From Erysipelotrichaceae bacterium (GTDB lineage: Bacteria; Bacillota_I; Bacilli_A; Erysipelotrichales; Coprobacillaceae): DNA of 43,053 bases. Location: contig JAGZJH010000019.1 in the NCBI GenBank assembly GCA_018365815.1, positions 1 through 43,053 on the forward strand, written 5' to 3'. The notes under the pieces were generated by a model, which ran no database searches, was not told where the DNA came from, and was given only the letters and a program-made list of their open reading frames with translations. Both the position numbers and the translations under genes were made by a program. This document shows, piece by piece, positions 22,928 to 32,001 of the stretch (its first letter is position 1; each line of letters begins with the position of its first letter).

Positions 22928-24826
22928 ATGTATGATTATTGTATTGGATTTCTTTTTATAATTGTTTATTCACTATTTTTGTTGCTTTTAGGAAAGTCTA
23001 TTAATTTTTTTAATTATAAATCATTTGGATTTCATTTTATTATAGGATATGTATTTTTTACTTTTGTACATTCAATAGGGGGACTTATAGTACAACTATG
23101 CCAACTAAAATGTGAAGTGTTTTATTGGTACAGTATTTTTATCATTTTGTTGTCTTTAATATTTATATTTATAAGAAATAAAAAAGATAAATTTAAAAAA
23201 ATTAATATTAAAGAGGTTATTGCAAATTATTGGTTCGTGTTTGTTATCTTGTTTATCCTAGTTGTAATGTCAATTTTTAATCTTTCAGTATCATGGTTGG
23301 CAAACCATTTAGATGATGGAAGATATTTAAATTATATTTCACTTTTTCCAAAAATGGATAACCCATATACAACTAATTTAGCGACAGGGTTATTTGAAAC
23401 ACCTAATTTAGTACGTTCATTGACTACGTTTGAATTGGAAAATGCATTTTGGGTAGATTTTTTGAACATTGAACCAACATTGTACGCTAAATTATTTTTA
23501 ACTACTTTTAATTATTTGATTATTTTAGTAGGAATATACGAATTTGCAAAAACTGTTTTGCATGAGCAACTTAATGTTATTAAAGAACGGAAATATATTC
23601 AATATGTATTAGTTTTTGTTTTGTTTTTTGGAATTTACGAACCAATTCTATCAAAGTTATTATTTATGCAAGATGGTTGGCAATTTAGTAGTGCTATTTG
23701 GTATGGTTCATCAATAGTTAGAATACCTGCTATGTTTATTTGTTTGTTGCCCTTATTACATGAAGATAAATTATCTAAGTTTGGCTTTTTTTATGCTATA
23801 GTAGTTTCATATGTAATGATTACTCGAGCAGGGCAAGCACTACCTTTTTTGGTTATTCTGGTAGTGGCATTTTTCAGTTATGATTTTATTTCTAATAAAT
23901 ATAGGTATTCAAGATTATTTTTGCCAATAATTTTAGTTGTTTTACTGGTTATACCTTATATTGAAGTAGATGCAGACATCAAATCTAGTATGCATATTAT
24001 TTTATCAAGTATGAGTAAACAGCCTTTGGCTATGATTGCTTTCTTGTTTTTTATGTTAGGGTATTTATTTAAAAATAAGTTTATTAATAGATGGAATAGT
24101 ATTATTATTATAATGTTATTATTAGTCTTTGTTCCAAGAGTAAATAATTTATTTTTAGATTTTGCAATGTACAATTTTGTGGGTGGTAGAACTATTACTT
24201 TATTAACATTTACAATTGTTGTTACATCAGTTATATATTTTGTTGCTTTTATGATAAAATATAGTAAAAGAGTTAAAATATTATCTATATGTTCAATATC
24301 TTTATTAATTATGTTCATGCTTGGATATAAGCATACATATTCGCAAAACTACGGTTTCAACAAAACAATTTCAATATTAAAAGATAATCCTTTACTTTTT
24401 CCTCAAGAAACAATTGATTTATCAGAATATTTTGAAAATTGTTCAATAGCAGAGAATAAAAAAGTCAGTGTATTAACTCCAACGTTGGTTAATTTTGATG
24501 GTTATAATCACCCAATTTCAGTGATGTTACGTATTAAAAGCGACAATTTAATTTCTGTATCTGCAATTCCAAGATATTGGGATAATGTTGAAAATTCTCC
24601 ATTTACTTCATTTGATCAAAATTGTCTTGATGATTTTAATAATTTTAATTTAGAACCATTGGAAAATGTAGAAAAAATTACTGATTTGATAAACTTATAT
24701 CCAATAGACTATTGTGTCTTTTCAAATGAAGAAGCGGCACATCTAGTAGAAGAAAAAGGTTATGGAGTTATTGAAGAAGAATCAAAAAAATATGACAATA
24801 TATATATCGTTAAAATACTTAGATGA
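22928..24826 (+). CDS. large polytopic membrane protein, probably GT-C-type glycosyltransferase
   Basis: A 632-aa protein with a dozen or more hydrophobic helices in residues 1-470 and a hydrophilic C-terminal part of about 160 aa. The loop SWLANHLDDGRYLNYISLF near residue 130 carries an acidic pair in the kind of position where GT-C enzymes hold catalytic acids. Together with the DPM1-like and DUF2304 genes it forms the usual three-gene side-branch unit, where a lipid-linked sugar is moved out and transferred on the outer face. I recognise no exact family, so the enzymatic call is context-based. Gap to the previous gene is 3 nt. Confidence 0.65.
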   Translation: MYDYCIGFLFIIVYSLFLLLLGKSINFFNYKSFGFHFIIGYVFFTFVHSIGGLIVQLCQLKCEVFYWYSIFIILLSLIFIFIRNKKDKFKKINIKEVIANYWFVFVILFILVVMSIFNLSVSWLANHLDDGRYLNYISLFPKMDNPYTTNLATGLFETPNLVRSLTTFELENAFWVDFLNIEPTLYAKLFLTTFNYLIILVGIYEFAKTVLHEQLNVIKERKYIQYVLVFVLFFGIYEPILSKLLFMQDGWQFSSAIWYGSSIVRIPAMFICLLPLLHEDKLSKFGFFYAIVVSYVMITRAGQALPFLVILVVAFFSYDFISNKYRYSRLFLPIILVVLLVIPYIEVDADIKSSMHIILSSMSKQPLAMIAFLFFMLGYLFKNKFINRWNSIIIIMLLLVFVPRVNNLFLDFAMYNFVGGRTITLLTFTIVVTSVIYFVAFMIKYSKRVKILSICSISLLIMFMLGYKHTYSQNYGFNKTISILKDNPLLFPQETIDLSEYFENCSIAENKKVSVLTPTLVNFDGYNHPISVMLRIKSDNLISVSAIPRYWDNVENSPFTSFDQNCLDDFNNFNLEPLENVEKITDLINLYPIDYCVFSNEEAAHLVEEKGYGVIEEESKKYDNIYIVKILR

Positions 24827-24843
24827 ATAGGAGTGAAGTAAGT

Positions 24844-25974
24844 ATGAATAGTGAAAATGCAATTGAAGTAAGAAGAATGTCAAAGAAATTTAAAGTTCAA
24901 TACGATAAACCAATGACATTAAAAGAACGTTTAGTTTTTTGGAATGGTAATAACAAAGTTGAATATCACGAAGTTTTAAAAAATATAAGTCTTGATATTA
25001 AAAAAGGGGAAACTGTTGCACTCATTGGAACTAATGGGAGTGGTAAATCTACTTTATTAAAGTTAATGACAAAAATTATTTATCCTAGTGAGGGAACAAT
25101 AAAAACACAAGGAAAATTAACTTCATTATTAGAATTAGGTGCAGGCTTCCACCCCGATTTTACAGGAAGAGAAAATATTTATTTTAATGCAGCAATTTTT
25201 GGATTGACTAGAAATGAGATAGAAAAACGTATTGACGATATTATTAGTTTTTCTGAATTAGGTGAGTTTATTGATAATCCTATTCGTACTTATTCTTCTG
25301 GTATGTATATGCGTTTAGCATTTTCAATTGCGATTAATGTTGATGCAGAAATATTATTAATTGATGAGATTTTAGCAGTAGGAGATCAACATTTTCAAGA
25401 CAAATGCTTTGATAAACTGCATGAATTAAAAAATAGTGATAAAACTATTGTGATAGTTACGCATAGTTTAGATGTTGTAAAATCACTATGTGATCGTGCG
25501 GTATGGATCTATAAAGGTGAATTTAAATTAGATGGTGATCCAACATATGTGATTGAAGAATATTTAAAACAAGTAAGATTAGATCATAAAGAAGAAGCAA
25601 AAAGAAAACAAGTTGAAGTTAAAGATAAATACAAAGGAATTGTGTTTATTGATGTTCCTAAATCTTTTTCTCAAATTAAAAAAGAGGATACCCTTTTAAT
25701 AAAAGGATGGGAGTTAAGTGAGTCATTGGAATCAATTGTTAAAGTTTTTATTGATGGCATAGAAATGAAAAATGTTGAAAGACATGATAGACCGGATGTC
25801 TTGATGACATATGAAGAACAATATGGTGGATATGCTTCAAATGATTTGCCTGGTTGGCAAGTCATTGTTGATTTAAAAAATATTGATTTAGGTAAGCATG
25901 AAATTAGAGTTGATGTATTTGATGAAAAAGAAAGATTGATTAGTAATAAAGAAATTACTATTCAATTAATTTAA
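24844..25974 (+). CDS. polysaccharide ABC exporter ATPase (Wzt/TagH-like) with C-terminal sugar-binding-type domain
   Basis: It energises export of a lipid-linked glycan through the neighbouring permease. Walker A is GTNGSGKST (62-70), signature YSSGMYMRLAF is near 150, and Walker B ILLIDEILAVGD near 170. LKERL before the core and LELGAGFHPDFTGRENI are typical of the Wzt/TagH group. Residues about 263-376 form a separate beta-rich domain (LLIKGWELSES...) like the substrate-recognition domain of Wzt proteins. ATG 24844 is 7 nt from GGAGTGA and preferred over ATG 24823, which overlaps the previous stop but lacks a good ribosome site. Confidence 0.9.
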   Translation: MNSENAIEVRRMSKKFKVQYDKPMTLKERLVFWNGNNKVEYHEVLKNISLDIKKGETVALIGTNGSGKSTLLKLMTKIIYPSEGTIKTQGKLTSLLELGAGFHPDFTGRENIYFNAAIFGLTRNEIEKRIDDIISFSELGEFIDNPIRTYSSGMYMRLAFSIAINVDAEILLIDEILAVGDQHFQDKCFDKLHELKNSDKTIVIVTHSLDVVKSLCDRAVWIYKGEFKLDGDPTYVIEEYLKQVRLDHKEEAKRKQVEVKDKYKGIVFIDVPKSFSQIKKEDTLLIKGWELSESLESIVKVFIDGIEMKNVERHDRPDVLMTYEEQYGGYASNDLPGWQVIVDLKNIDLGKHEIRVDVFDEKERLISNKEITIQLI

Positions 25975-25990
25975 ATGGTGGTGAGACATA

Positions 25991-26764
25991 ATGTTTAAAG
26001 AATTGTATAATTATCGTGAGTTATTAAAAACAAATATTAGAAAAGAAATACGTGGAAAATATAAAGGTTCTTTATTAGGGGTTCTTTGGTCATTTATCAA
26101 TCCACTTTTACAGGTTTTGGTTTATGCCATTGTCTTTCCTTATCTGATGGGAAATACTGGTGATCATTATTTACAATATCTAATTACAGGTATTATTCCA
26201 TGGACCTTTTTTACAACGGTCATTGCACAAGGTGTTACAACTGTACGCTCTAATGCTGGAATTATAAAAAAGGTATATTTTCCTAGAGAGATTTTACCTT
26301 TATCAGTAGTGATTAGTGGATTAATCAACTTCTTTATTTCTTGCATTATTATTGTTGTATTTTGCATTGGAAGTGTGGGAGTGTCTTGGCATTTAATTTT
26401 CTTGCCAATTATCGCATTAATTCAAACAATTTTATCTTTAGGACTTGTTTTTGCATTATCAGCAATTAATGTATATATTAAAGATGTTGAATACATGGTA
26501 GTATTTATTTTAAATATGTTAATGTATGGGACACCAATTATTTATGAATTATCACGTTTTGAAGGAAGTACAAGTATTCTATTTACTTTTATTAACTTAA
26601 ATCCGTTTACACATATCGTTGGTGCGTATCGTGATATTTTTATGTATCACCAAATCCCAAATTTTTCAGTACTATCACTTGTCACATTAGTAAGTATTAT
26701 TGTATTATTAGTAGGATATTTGATATTTAAACAATTACAAAAAGGCTTTGCTGAAGAATTGTAG
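25991..26764 (+). CDS. polysaccharide ABC exporter permease (Wzm/TagG-like, ABC-2)
   Basis: A 257-aa membrane protein with six helices. The N-terminal LLKTNIRKEIRGKYKGSLLG, followed by LWSFINPLLQVLVYAIVF, is the classic ABC-2 glycan-exporter signature (RfbA/TagG/RgpC). GIIPWTFFTTVIAQG and NPFTHIVGAYRDIF complete it. It forms the channel for the ATPase encoded 16 nt upstream. The glycan is probably finished on the lipid carrier inside the cell before export. GGTGGTGAGA precedes the ATG. Confidence 0.92.
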   Translation: MFKELYNYRELLKTNIRKEIRGKYKGSLLGVLWSFINPLLQVLVYAIVFPYLMGNTGDHYLQYLITGIIPWTFFTTVIAQGVTTVRSNAGIIKKVYFPREILPLSVVISGLINFFISCIIIVVFCIGSVGVSWHLIFLPIIALIQTILSLGLVFALSAINVYIKDVEYMVVFILNMLMYGTPIIYELSRFEGSTSILFTFINLNPFTHIVGAYRDIFMYHQIPNFSVLSLVTLVSIIVLLVGYLIFKQLQKGFAEEL

Positions 26765-26773
26765 GAGGGACAT

Positions 26774-29260
26774 ATGCAATATAAATACAATATTGATAGT
26801 ATTAAATATAGAATTCTACCTGAAAAGAATATTTTAGTAATAAATGGTTGGTGTGTAAATATAGACAATGAATCATTTGAATATGAATTAGAAATTAACG
26901 GTCAAAAAGTCAATTATGAAATAGTTAGGATTACTAGACGAGATGTAAAAAGAAAATATCCTCATATCACAAATGATTTTAAATCTGGTTTCCGTTTAAT
27001 TTATACAAGTAATGGTAATATAAAATGTGATGAAGTAAAACTTTATGTGAAAGACCATCAACAAAAAGTGCTTTTAAAAACATTTAACCAATCAATGATT
27101 AAAAAGAATAGTGAAACTGAAAAAATAGAGTATGTTATAGATTTTTATACTAAAAATTATAACGGTACTGACAAATTTATTGTGGGTGGATGGGCTCATT
27201 CATTAACAAAAAAAGAGCCTGTAAATTTTACTTTGACAGATGATAAAGGAAATTTAGTTGAATATACATTAAATAATCATAATAGAGATGATCTATTAAA
27301 GTTAAAGATTGTTGAAGAATATGATAAATATTGTGGGTTTACAATTGAATTTTTTGGTCAAAAAGACACAGATTACTTTTTAACATTAGAGACAAGTGAT
27401 GAAAAGATTAAAATTGATTTAAATAAAGTATTAATTTCAAAGTTTGTGAGAATAAAAACACTTGTGAAATCTTATATTCTTTCTATGAGTATAGAAAATA
27501 TTAAAAAAGGGTTTACGTATTTAAAGAAATACGGTTTTAAAAAATTTATCAAACGAGCATTACAAGGGCCTAATGCCGGACAAATTTCTTATCATGAATG
27601 GTTTGAAAATCACAAAGTAAGTAGTCATGAATTAGATGAACAAAAGAAAGTTAAATTTGAATATGAGCCAAAAATCAGTATCATTGTGCCTACCTACAAT
27701 ACACCAATTAAATTTTTGCGTGAAATGATTAATTCTGTTATTGAACAAAGTTATTCTAATTGGGAATTATGTATTGCAGATGGAAGCGAAGGAAATAAAG
27801 TTCTAGAAAATGAATTAGAAAAATATGCTAAGCAAGATTCTAGAATTAAATACACATTATTAGATAAAAATTATGGTATTGCCGGTAATACAAACGGTGC
27901 TTTAAAATTAGCAACCGGTGATTATGTAGGATTATTTGATCATGATGATTTATTAACTCCAGATGCATTGTTTGAAGTTGTTAAAGCATTGCAAAATGAA
28001 AAATATGATATTCTTTATACTGATGAAGATAAAGTAAATAGCGACTTAACAGAGTTTATGGATCCAAATTTTAAACCAGATTATAGTCCGGATTTATTTT
28101 GCTCACATAACTACATTACACATTTTTTTGTAGTAAAGCATGAAATTATTACTAAAGTTGGTGGATTTAGAAGTGAATTTGATGGTTCACAAGATTATGA
28201 TTTAATGTTTAGATGTATTGAAAATTCAAATTCAATTTATCATATCCCTAAAATTTTATATCATTGGCGTATGCATGCAGCTTCTACTGCTGAAAATCCA
28301 GCAAGTAAGATGTATTGTTACGAAGCAGGCAAAAAAGCAATTGAAGAACACTACAAGCGTGTAGGAATTAATGCAGTTGTAGAACATAAAAATTTATGGG
28401 GAATGTATCATACGATTTACTCTACTTTGAATGATCCTTTAGTTTCGATTATCATTCCAAATAAAGATCAAAAAAATATTCTAGATCGTTGTATTCAATC
28501 ATTATACGAAAAAAACAGTTATAAAAATTTTGAAATAATTATTGTTGAAAACAACAGTGAAACAAAAGAAATTTTTGAATATTATAATCAAATTCAAGAA
28601 CAACATAGTAATATTAAAGTAGTTCAATGGAATGGTGAATTTAACTACTCTGCAATAAATAATTATGGAGTAACCTTTGCTAAAGGAGAATATATATTAC
28701 TTTTAAATAACGATACCGAAGTAATTAGTGAAACTGCTATTTCAGAATTATTAGGTTGTTGTATGCGTGATGATGTTGGAATTGTTGGTGCAAAATTACT
28801 TTACGAAGATAATACTGTACAACATGCCGGTGTTGTAATTGGATTTGGTGGATTTGCAGGACATGTCTTTACTGGAATCCATAAAGATGATTATGGATAC
28901 ATGGTTCGAGCTCAAATTAATTGTAATTATAGTGCGGTTACTGCAGCTTGTATGATGATTGATCGTAAATGTTTTGAAGCCGTAGGTGGTTTAACAGAAG
29001 ATTTTAAGGTAGGACTAAATGACATTGATTTTTGTTTGAAAGTACGAGAATTAGGAAAATTGGTTGTTTATAATGCACACTCATTGTGGTATCATTATGA
29101 ATCAAAATCCAGAGGATATGAAAATACTCCTGAAAAGTTAAAAAGATTTGAAGGCGAAGTTAATTTATTCCAATCAAGATGGAAAGATATACTTATTAAC
29201 GGCGATCCATACTACAATAAAAACTTTGTTATTGAATTAGGACCATTTATGTTAGGATAG
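26774..29260 (+). CDS. large glycosyltransferase: two beta domains plus two GT2 domains
   Basis: Residues 1-105 and 115-235 are two similar beta-rich modules (each with a GW near its start and a GF near its end). A helical linker follows. GT-A domain 1 starts at SIIVPTYNTPIKFL (about 300) with FDHDD near 388. GT-A domain 2 starts at VSIIIPNKDQKNIL (about 556) with LLNNDTEV near 642 and NDIDFCLKVRELG. Such tandem GT2 proteins are common in rhamnan and O-antigen assembly beside Wzm/Wzt and often add two linkages. The accessory modules resemble the C-terminal domain of the Wzt-like ATPase. AGGAGGGA precedes the ATG. Confidence 0.88.
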   Translation: MQYKYNIDSIKYRILPEKNILVINGWCVNIDNESFEYELEINGQKVNYEIVRITRRDVKRKYPHITNDFKSGFRLIYTSNGNIKCDEVKLYVKDHQQKVLLKTFNQSMIKKNSETEKIEYVIDFYTKNYNGTDKFIVGGWAHSLTKKEPVNFTLTDDKGNLVEYTLNNHNRDDLLKLKIVEEYDKYCGFTIEFFGQKDTDYFLTLETSDEKIKIDLNKVLISKFVRIKTLVKSYILSMSIENIKKGFTYLKKYGFKKFIKRALQGPNAGQISYHEWFENHKVSSHELDEQKKVKFEYEPKISIIVPTYNTPIKFLREMINSVIEQSYSNWELCIADGSEGNKVLENELEKYAKQDSRIKYTLLDKNYGIAGNTNGALKLATGDYVGLFDHDDLLTPDALFEVVKALQNEKYDILYTDEDKVNSDLTEFMDPNFKPDYSPDLFCSHNYITHFFVVKHEIITKVGGFRSEFDGSQDYDLMFRCIENSNSIYHIPKILYHWRMHAASTAENPASKMYCYEAGKKAIEEHYKRVGINAVVEHKNLWGMYHTIYSTLNDPLVSIIIPNKDQKNILDRCIQSLYEKNSYKNFEIIIVENNSETKEIFEYYNQIQEQHSNIKVVQWNGEFNYSAINNYGVTFAKGEYILLLNNDTEVISETAISELLGCCMRDDVGIVGAKLLYEDNTVQHAGVVIGFGGFAGHVFTGIHKDDYGYMVRAQINCNYSAVTAACMMIDRKCFEAVGGLTEDFKVGLNDIDFCLKVRELGKLVVYNAHSLWYHYESKSRGYENTPEKLKRFEGEVNLFQSRWKDILINGDPYYNKNFVIELGPFMLG

Positions 29261-29286
29261 AAGTATACATATGTATACTTCTTTTT
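29260..29286 (+). terminator. perfect palindrome with T-run, likely terminator
   Basis: Positions 29260-29281 form a perfect 22-bp palindrome (11-bp arms centred between 29270 and 29271) followed by TTTTT (29282-29286). The palindrome begins on the last base of the stop codon. As RNA it would fold with a small loop of about 4 nt. The A/T-rich stem makes it moderate, so read-through into the next gene is possible. Confidence 0.65.
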
Positions 29287-29298
29287 AGGTGATAAATT

Positions 29299-30465
29299 AT
29301 GAAAAAATACACAACCGGACAATTTGCTAAAAAAGCAAATGTAACAGCAAGAACAATTAGATATTATGATAAAATAGGTTTGCTATCGCCAAATTATATT
29401 GGTGATAATGGCTATCGTTATTATAGCGAAGATGATTTAATTATACTTCAAAGAATATTGATGCTTAAAGAATTAGGTTTTTCATTAGAAGAAATTTCAC
29501 CATTATTAATGAATACCAGTAAAAAAGAATTTCAAAAAAATATTGAAATGCAAATTAATTTAGTTAATCAAAAAATTAAACATTTACAATTATTAAAAGA
29601 TACATTAGTTAATACTTCTAAGTACATGAATGAAAATGAAATGAATTGGGATAAAATTGTAGATTTAATTCAACTGATAAATGTTGACCAAAAAATTGTT
29701 GAACAATATAAATCATCATTTAATTTAAATATTCGTATTGACTTACATCAAAAATATTCAATTAATCCAATAGGTTGGTTTAATTGGTTATTTGAACAAA
29801 TCAATTTTTCTAAAGTAACTCGTTTACTTGAAGTAGGGTGTGGAAATGGTGAATTATGGGAAAACCGACAATTGAATTTAAGAAATCGAGATATATATTT
29901 ATCAGACATATCAAGTGGTATGATTGATGATTTAAAAAAGAAGTTAAATAACAGTAAAGATTTTAGTTATTTAGTCATTGATTGTCATCAAATCCCTTTT
30001 AAAGATGGATACTTTGATGCTGTTGTAGCAAATCATGTTTTATTTTATTTAAAAGACATTGATTTGGGATTAAAAGAAATCACTCGAGTGTTAAATGAAC
30101 AGGGTATTCTATATTGTAGTACTTATGGAGTTTCTCATATGAAAGAAATTACTGAATTAGTGAAAGAATTTGATCCACGTATCGAATTGTCAAATCAATC
30201 TTTATTTGAGATTTTTGGATTAGAAAATGGTGAGCAGTTACTTAGACGTTATTTCACACAAGTTGAAAAGCGAGTGTATGAGGATAGTTTGGTCGTTGAT
30301 GATGCAATTGACTTAGTCAACTATATTTTAAGTTGTCACGGTAACCAAAATGAGTATTTAAATGATCGCTATCATGAGTTTGAAAAATTTATTCAAGATA
30401 AAATTAAATTGAATGGTTCAATAAAAATTACAAAAGAAGCAGGAATTTTTATTTGTAAAAAATGA
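29299..30465 (+). CDS. MerR-type regulator fused to SAM-dependent methyltransferase
   Basis: Residues 1-75 are a MerR DNA-binding domain: YTTGQFAKKANVTARTIRYY, then GYRYYSEDDL and ILMLKELGFSLEEI. A coiled dimerisation helix runs to about 120. Residues 165-300 are a class I methyltransferase with SAM-binding motif LLEVGCGNGELW near 176, LSDISSGMIDDL, CHQIPFKDGYFDAVVANHVLFYL, and RVLNEQGILYCSTYG. MerR proteins usually carry their sensor at the C-terminus, so the methyltransferase may be sensor, effector or both. The ATG follows AGGTGAT. The best MerR-style promoter nearby is directly downstream, before rmlA, which suggests it controls rhamnose synthesis (inference). Confidence 0.9.
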   Translation: MKKYTTGQFAKKANVTARTIRYYDKIGLLSPNYIGDNGYRYYSEDDLIILQRILMLKELGFSLEEISPLLMNTSKKEFQKNIEMQINLVNQKIKHLQLLKDTLVNTSKYMNENEMNWDKIVDLIQLINVDQKIVEQYKSSFNLNIRIDLHQKYSINPIGWFNWLFEQINFSKVTRLLEVGCGNGELWENRQLNLRNRDIYLSDISSGMIDDLKKKLNNSKDFSYLVIDCHQIPFKDGYFDAVVANHVLFYLKDIDLGLKEITRVLNEQGILYCSTYGVSHMKEITELVKEFDPRIELSNQSLFEIFGLENGEQLLRRYFTQVEKRVYEDSLVVDDAIDLVNYILSCHGNQNEYLNDRYHEFEKFIQDKIKLNGSIKITKEAGIFICKK

Positions 30466-30474
30466 TAATATTCA

Positions 30475-30505
30475 TTGACATTAACGTAACGTAAAGGTTT
30501 ATGAT
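30475..30505 (+). promoter_or_regulatory. MerR-type promoter with operator dyad before rmlA
   Basis: TTGACA (30475-30480, perfect -35) and TATGAT (30500-30505) are separated by 19 bp, the over-long spacing typical of MerR-activated promoters. Between them lies a 21-bp imperfect palindrome, 30478-30498, centred on 30488, with half-sites built on ACGT (ACxTTxACGT / ACGTxAAxGT). It lies 10 nt after the MerR-methyltransferase stop and drives rmlA. Confidence 0.7.
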
Positions 30506-30533
30506 ATACCCGTAATATAAAGGAGGATACATT

Positions 30534-31412
30534 ATGAAAGGTATTGTATTAGCAGGCGGAAGTGGAACTAGATTATATCCATTAACAAAAGTAACAAGTA
30601 AACAATTGTTACCTATATATGATAAACCAATGATTTATTATCCACTTTCAGTATTAATGAACGCAGGAATTAAAGATATTTTAATTATTTCTACACCAGA
30701 TGATACACCAAGATTTGAATCATTATTGGGTGATGGAAGTCAATTTGGAATTAATTTACAATATAAAGTACAACCTTCTCCGGATGGATTAGCTCAAGCA
30801 TTTATTTTAGGAGAAGAATTTATAGGAAATGATAGTGTGGCAATGGTTTTAGGTGATAACATCTTCTATGGTCATGGTTTAACTAAAAAATTAAAAGATG
30901 TTGCTAAAAGAACAAGCGGAGCAACAGTATTTGGTTATTATGTAGACGATCCTGAAAGATTTGGGGTAGTTGAGTTTGATGAAAATGGTAAAGCCGTATC
31001 TATTGAAGAAAAACCAGAGCAACCTAAATCAAACTATGCAGTGACAGGTTTATATTTCTACGACAACAAAGTTGTGGAATATGCAAAATCTATTCAACCA
31101 TCTCCAAGAGGGGAATTAGAAATTACTGATTTAAATAAAATCTATCTAGAAAATGGAGAACTAGAAGTTTCTTTATTAGGGCAAGGATTTACTTGGCTTG
31201 ATACAGGAACACATGAATCATTAGTAGAAGCGACTAACTTTGTAAAAACAATTGAAACTCATCAAAACCGTAAAATTGCTTGTTTAGAAGAAATTGCTTA
31301 TAATCATGGTTGGATGAGTAAGGATAAATTACAAGAAGCCTATGAAATGTTTAAGAAAAATCAATATGGGAAATATTTAAAAGATATTTTAGATGGTAAA
31401 TTTATTGATTAA
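30534..31412 (+). CDS. rmlA: glucose-1-phosphate thymidylyltransferase
   Basis: RmlA joins dTTP and glucose-1-phosphate to make dTDP-glucose, the entry to dTDP-L-rhamnose. The nucleotide signature LAGGSGTRLYPLTKVTSKQL is at residues 6-25, and GDNIFYG, EEKPEQPKSNYAVTGLYFYD and TWLDTGTHESL are the other RmlA marks. At 292 aa it has normal length. Strong ribosome site AAAGGAGGA before ATG 30534. First gene of rmlACBD, likely under the MerR-style promoter. Confidence 0.97.
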   Translation: MKGIVLAGGSGTRLYPLTKVTSKQLLPIYDKPMIYYPLSVLMNAGIKDILIISTPDDTPRFESLLGDGSQFGINLQYKVQPSPDGLAQAFILGEEFIGNDSVAMVLGDNIFYGHGLTKKLKDVAKRTSGATVFGYYVDDPERFGVVEFDENGKAVSIEEKPEQPKSNYAVTGLYFYDNKVVEYAKSIQPSPRGELEITDLNKIYLENGELEVSLLGQGFTWLDTGTHESLVEATNFVKTIETHQNRKIACLEEIAYNHGWMSKDKLQEAYEMFKKNQYGKYLKDILDGKFID

Positions 31413-31424
31413 TTGGAGGTTTAT

Positions 31425-31997
31425 ATGAAAGCTATCGAAACTAAATTACCGGGTGTATTAATTATTGAAACTGATGTATTTGGTGATCACCGTGGATATT
31501 TTACAGAAACATATTCTAAACCAAAATATGAAAAAATCGGAGTTACAGTTGATTTTGTGCAAGATAATATGTCATTCAGTGCTCAAAAAGGAACTTTAAG
31601 AGGTTTACATTGGCAAAACCCTCCTTTTGCACAATCAAAATTAGTAAGTTGCACAAAAGGAAAAGTGATTGATGTTGCAGTAGATATTAGAAAAGGTAGT
31701 CCAACGTATGGTGAGTGGGTATCTGTAGAATTAAGTGCCGAAAATCATCGTCAATTCTTCATTCCACAAGGATTTGCACATGGCTTTTTAACTTTAACTG
31801 ATGATGTTGAATTTAGATATAAAGTAGATAACGTCTATGATAAAGAATCTGAAGGCGGAATGCGTTATGATGATCCTACTGTAAATGTAGATTGGGGACA
31901 ATTACTAAACGGTATTGAACCGGTATTAAGTGAAAAAGATATGACTGGTCCAACTTTAGAACAGTCAAATAATCAATTTGTATATGAAGGAGAATAG
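31425..31997 (+). CDS. rmlC: dTDP-4-dehydrorhamnose 3,5-epimerase
   Basis: RmlC epimerises C3 and C5 of dTDP-4-keto-6-deoxyglucose. Cupin-fold signatures are DHRGYFTETYS, FVQDNMSFS, GTLRGLHWQ (with the catalytic-region His), GKVIDVAVDIRKGSPTYG and FIPQGFAHGFL. The frame opens at a TTG directly after rmlA (31413), but ATG 31425 with TTGGAGGT gives the conserved start. Length is 190 aa, normal. Confidence 0.96.
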   Translation: MKAIETKLPGVLIIETDVFGDHRGYFTETYSKPKYEKIGVTVDFVQDNMSFSAQKGTLRGLHWQNPPFAQSKLVSCTKGKVIDVAVDIRKGSPTYGEWVSVELSAENHRQFFIPQGFAHGFLTLTDDVEFRYKVDNVYDKESEGGMRYDDPTVNVDWGQLLNGIEPVLSEKDMTGPTLEQSNNQFVYEGE

Positions 31998-32001
31998 ATA
32001 A

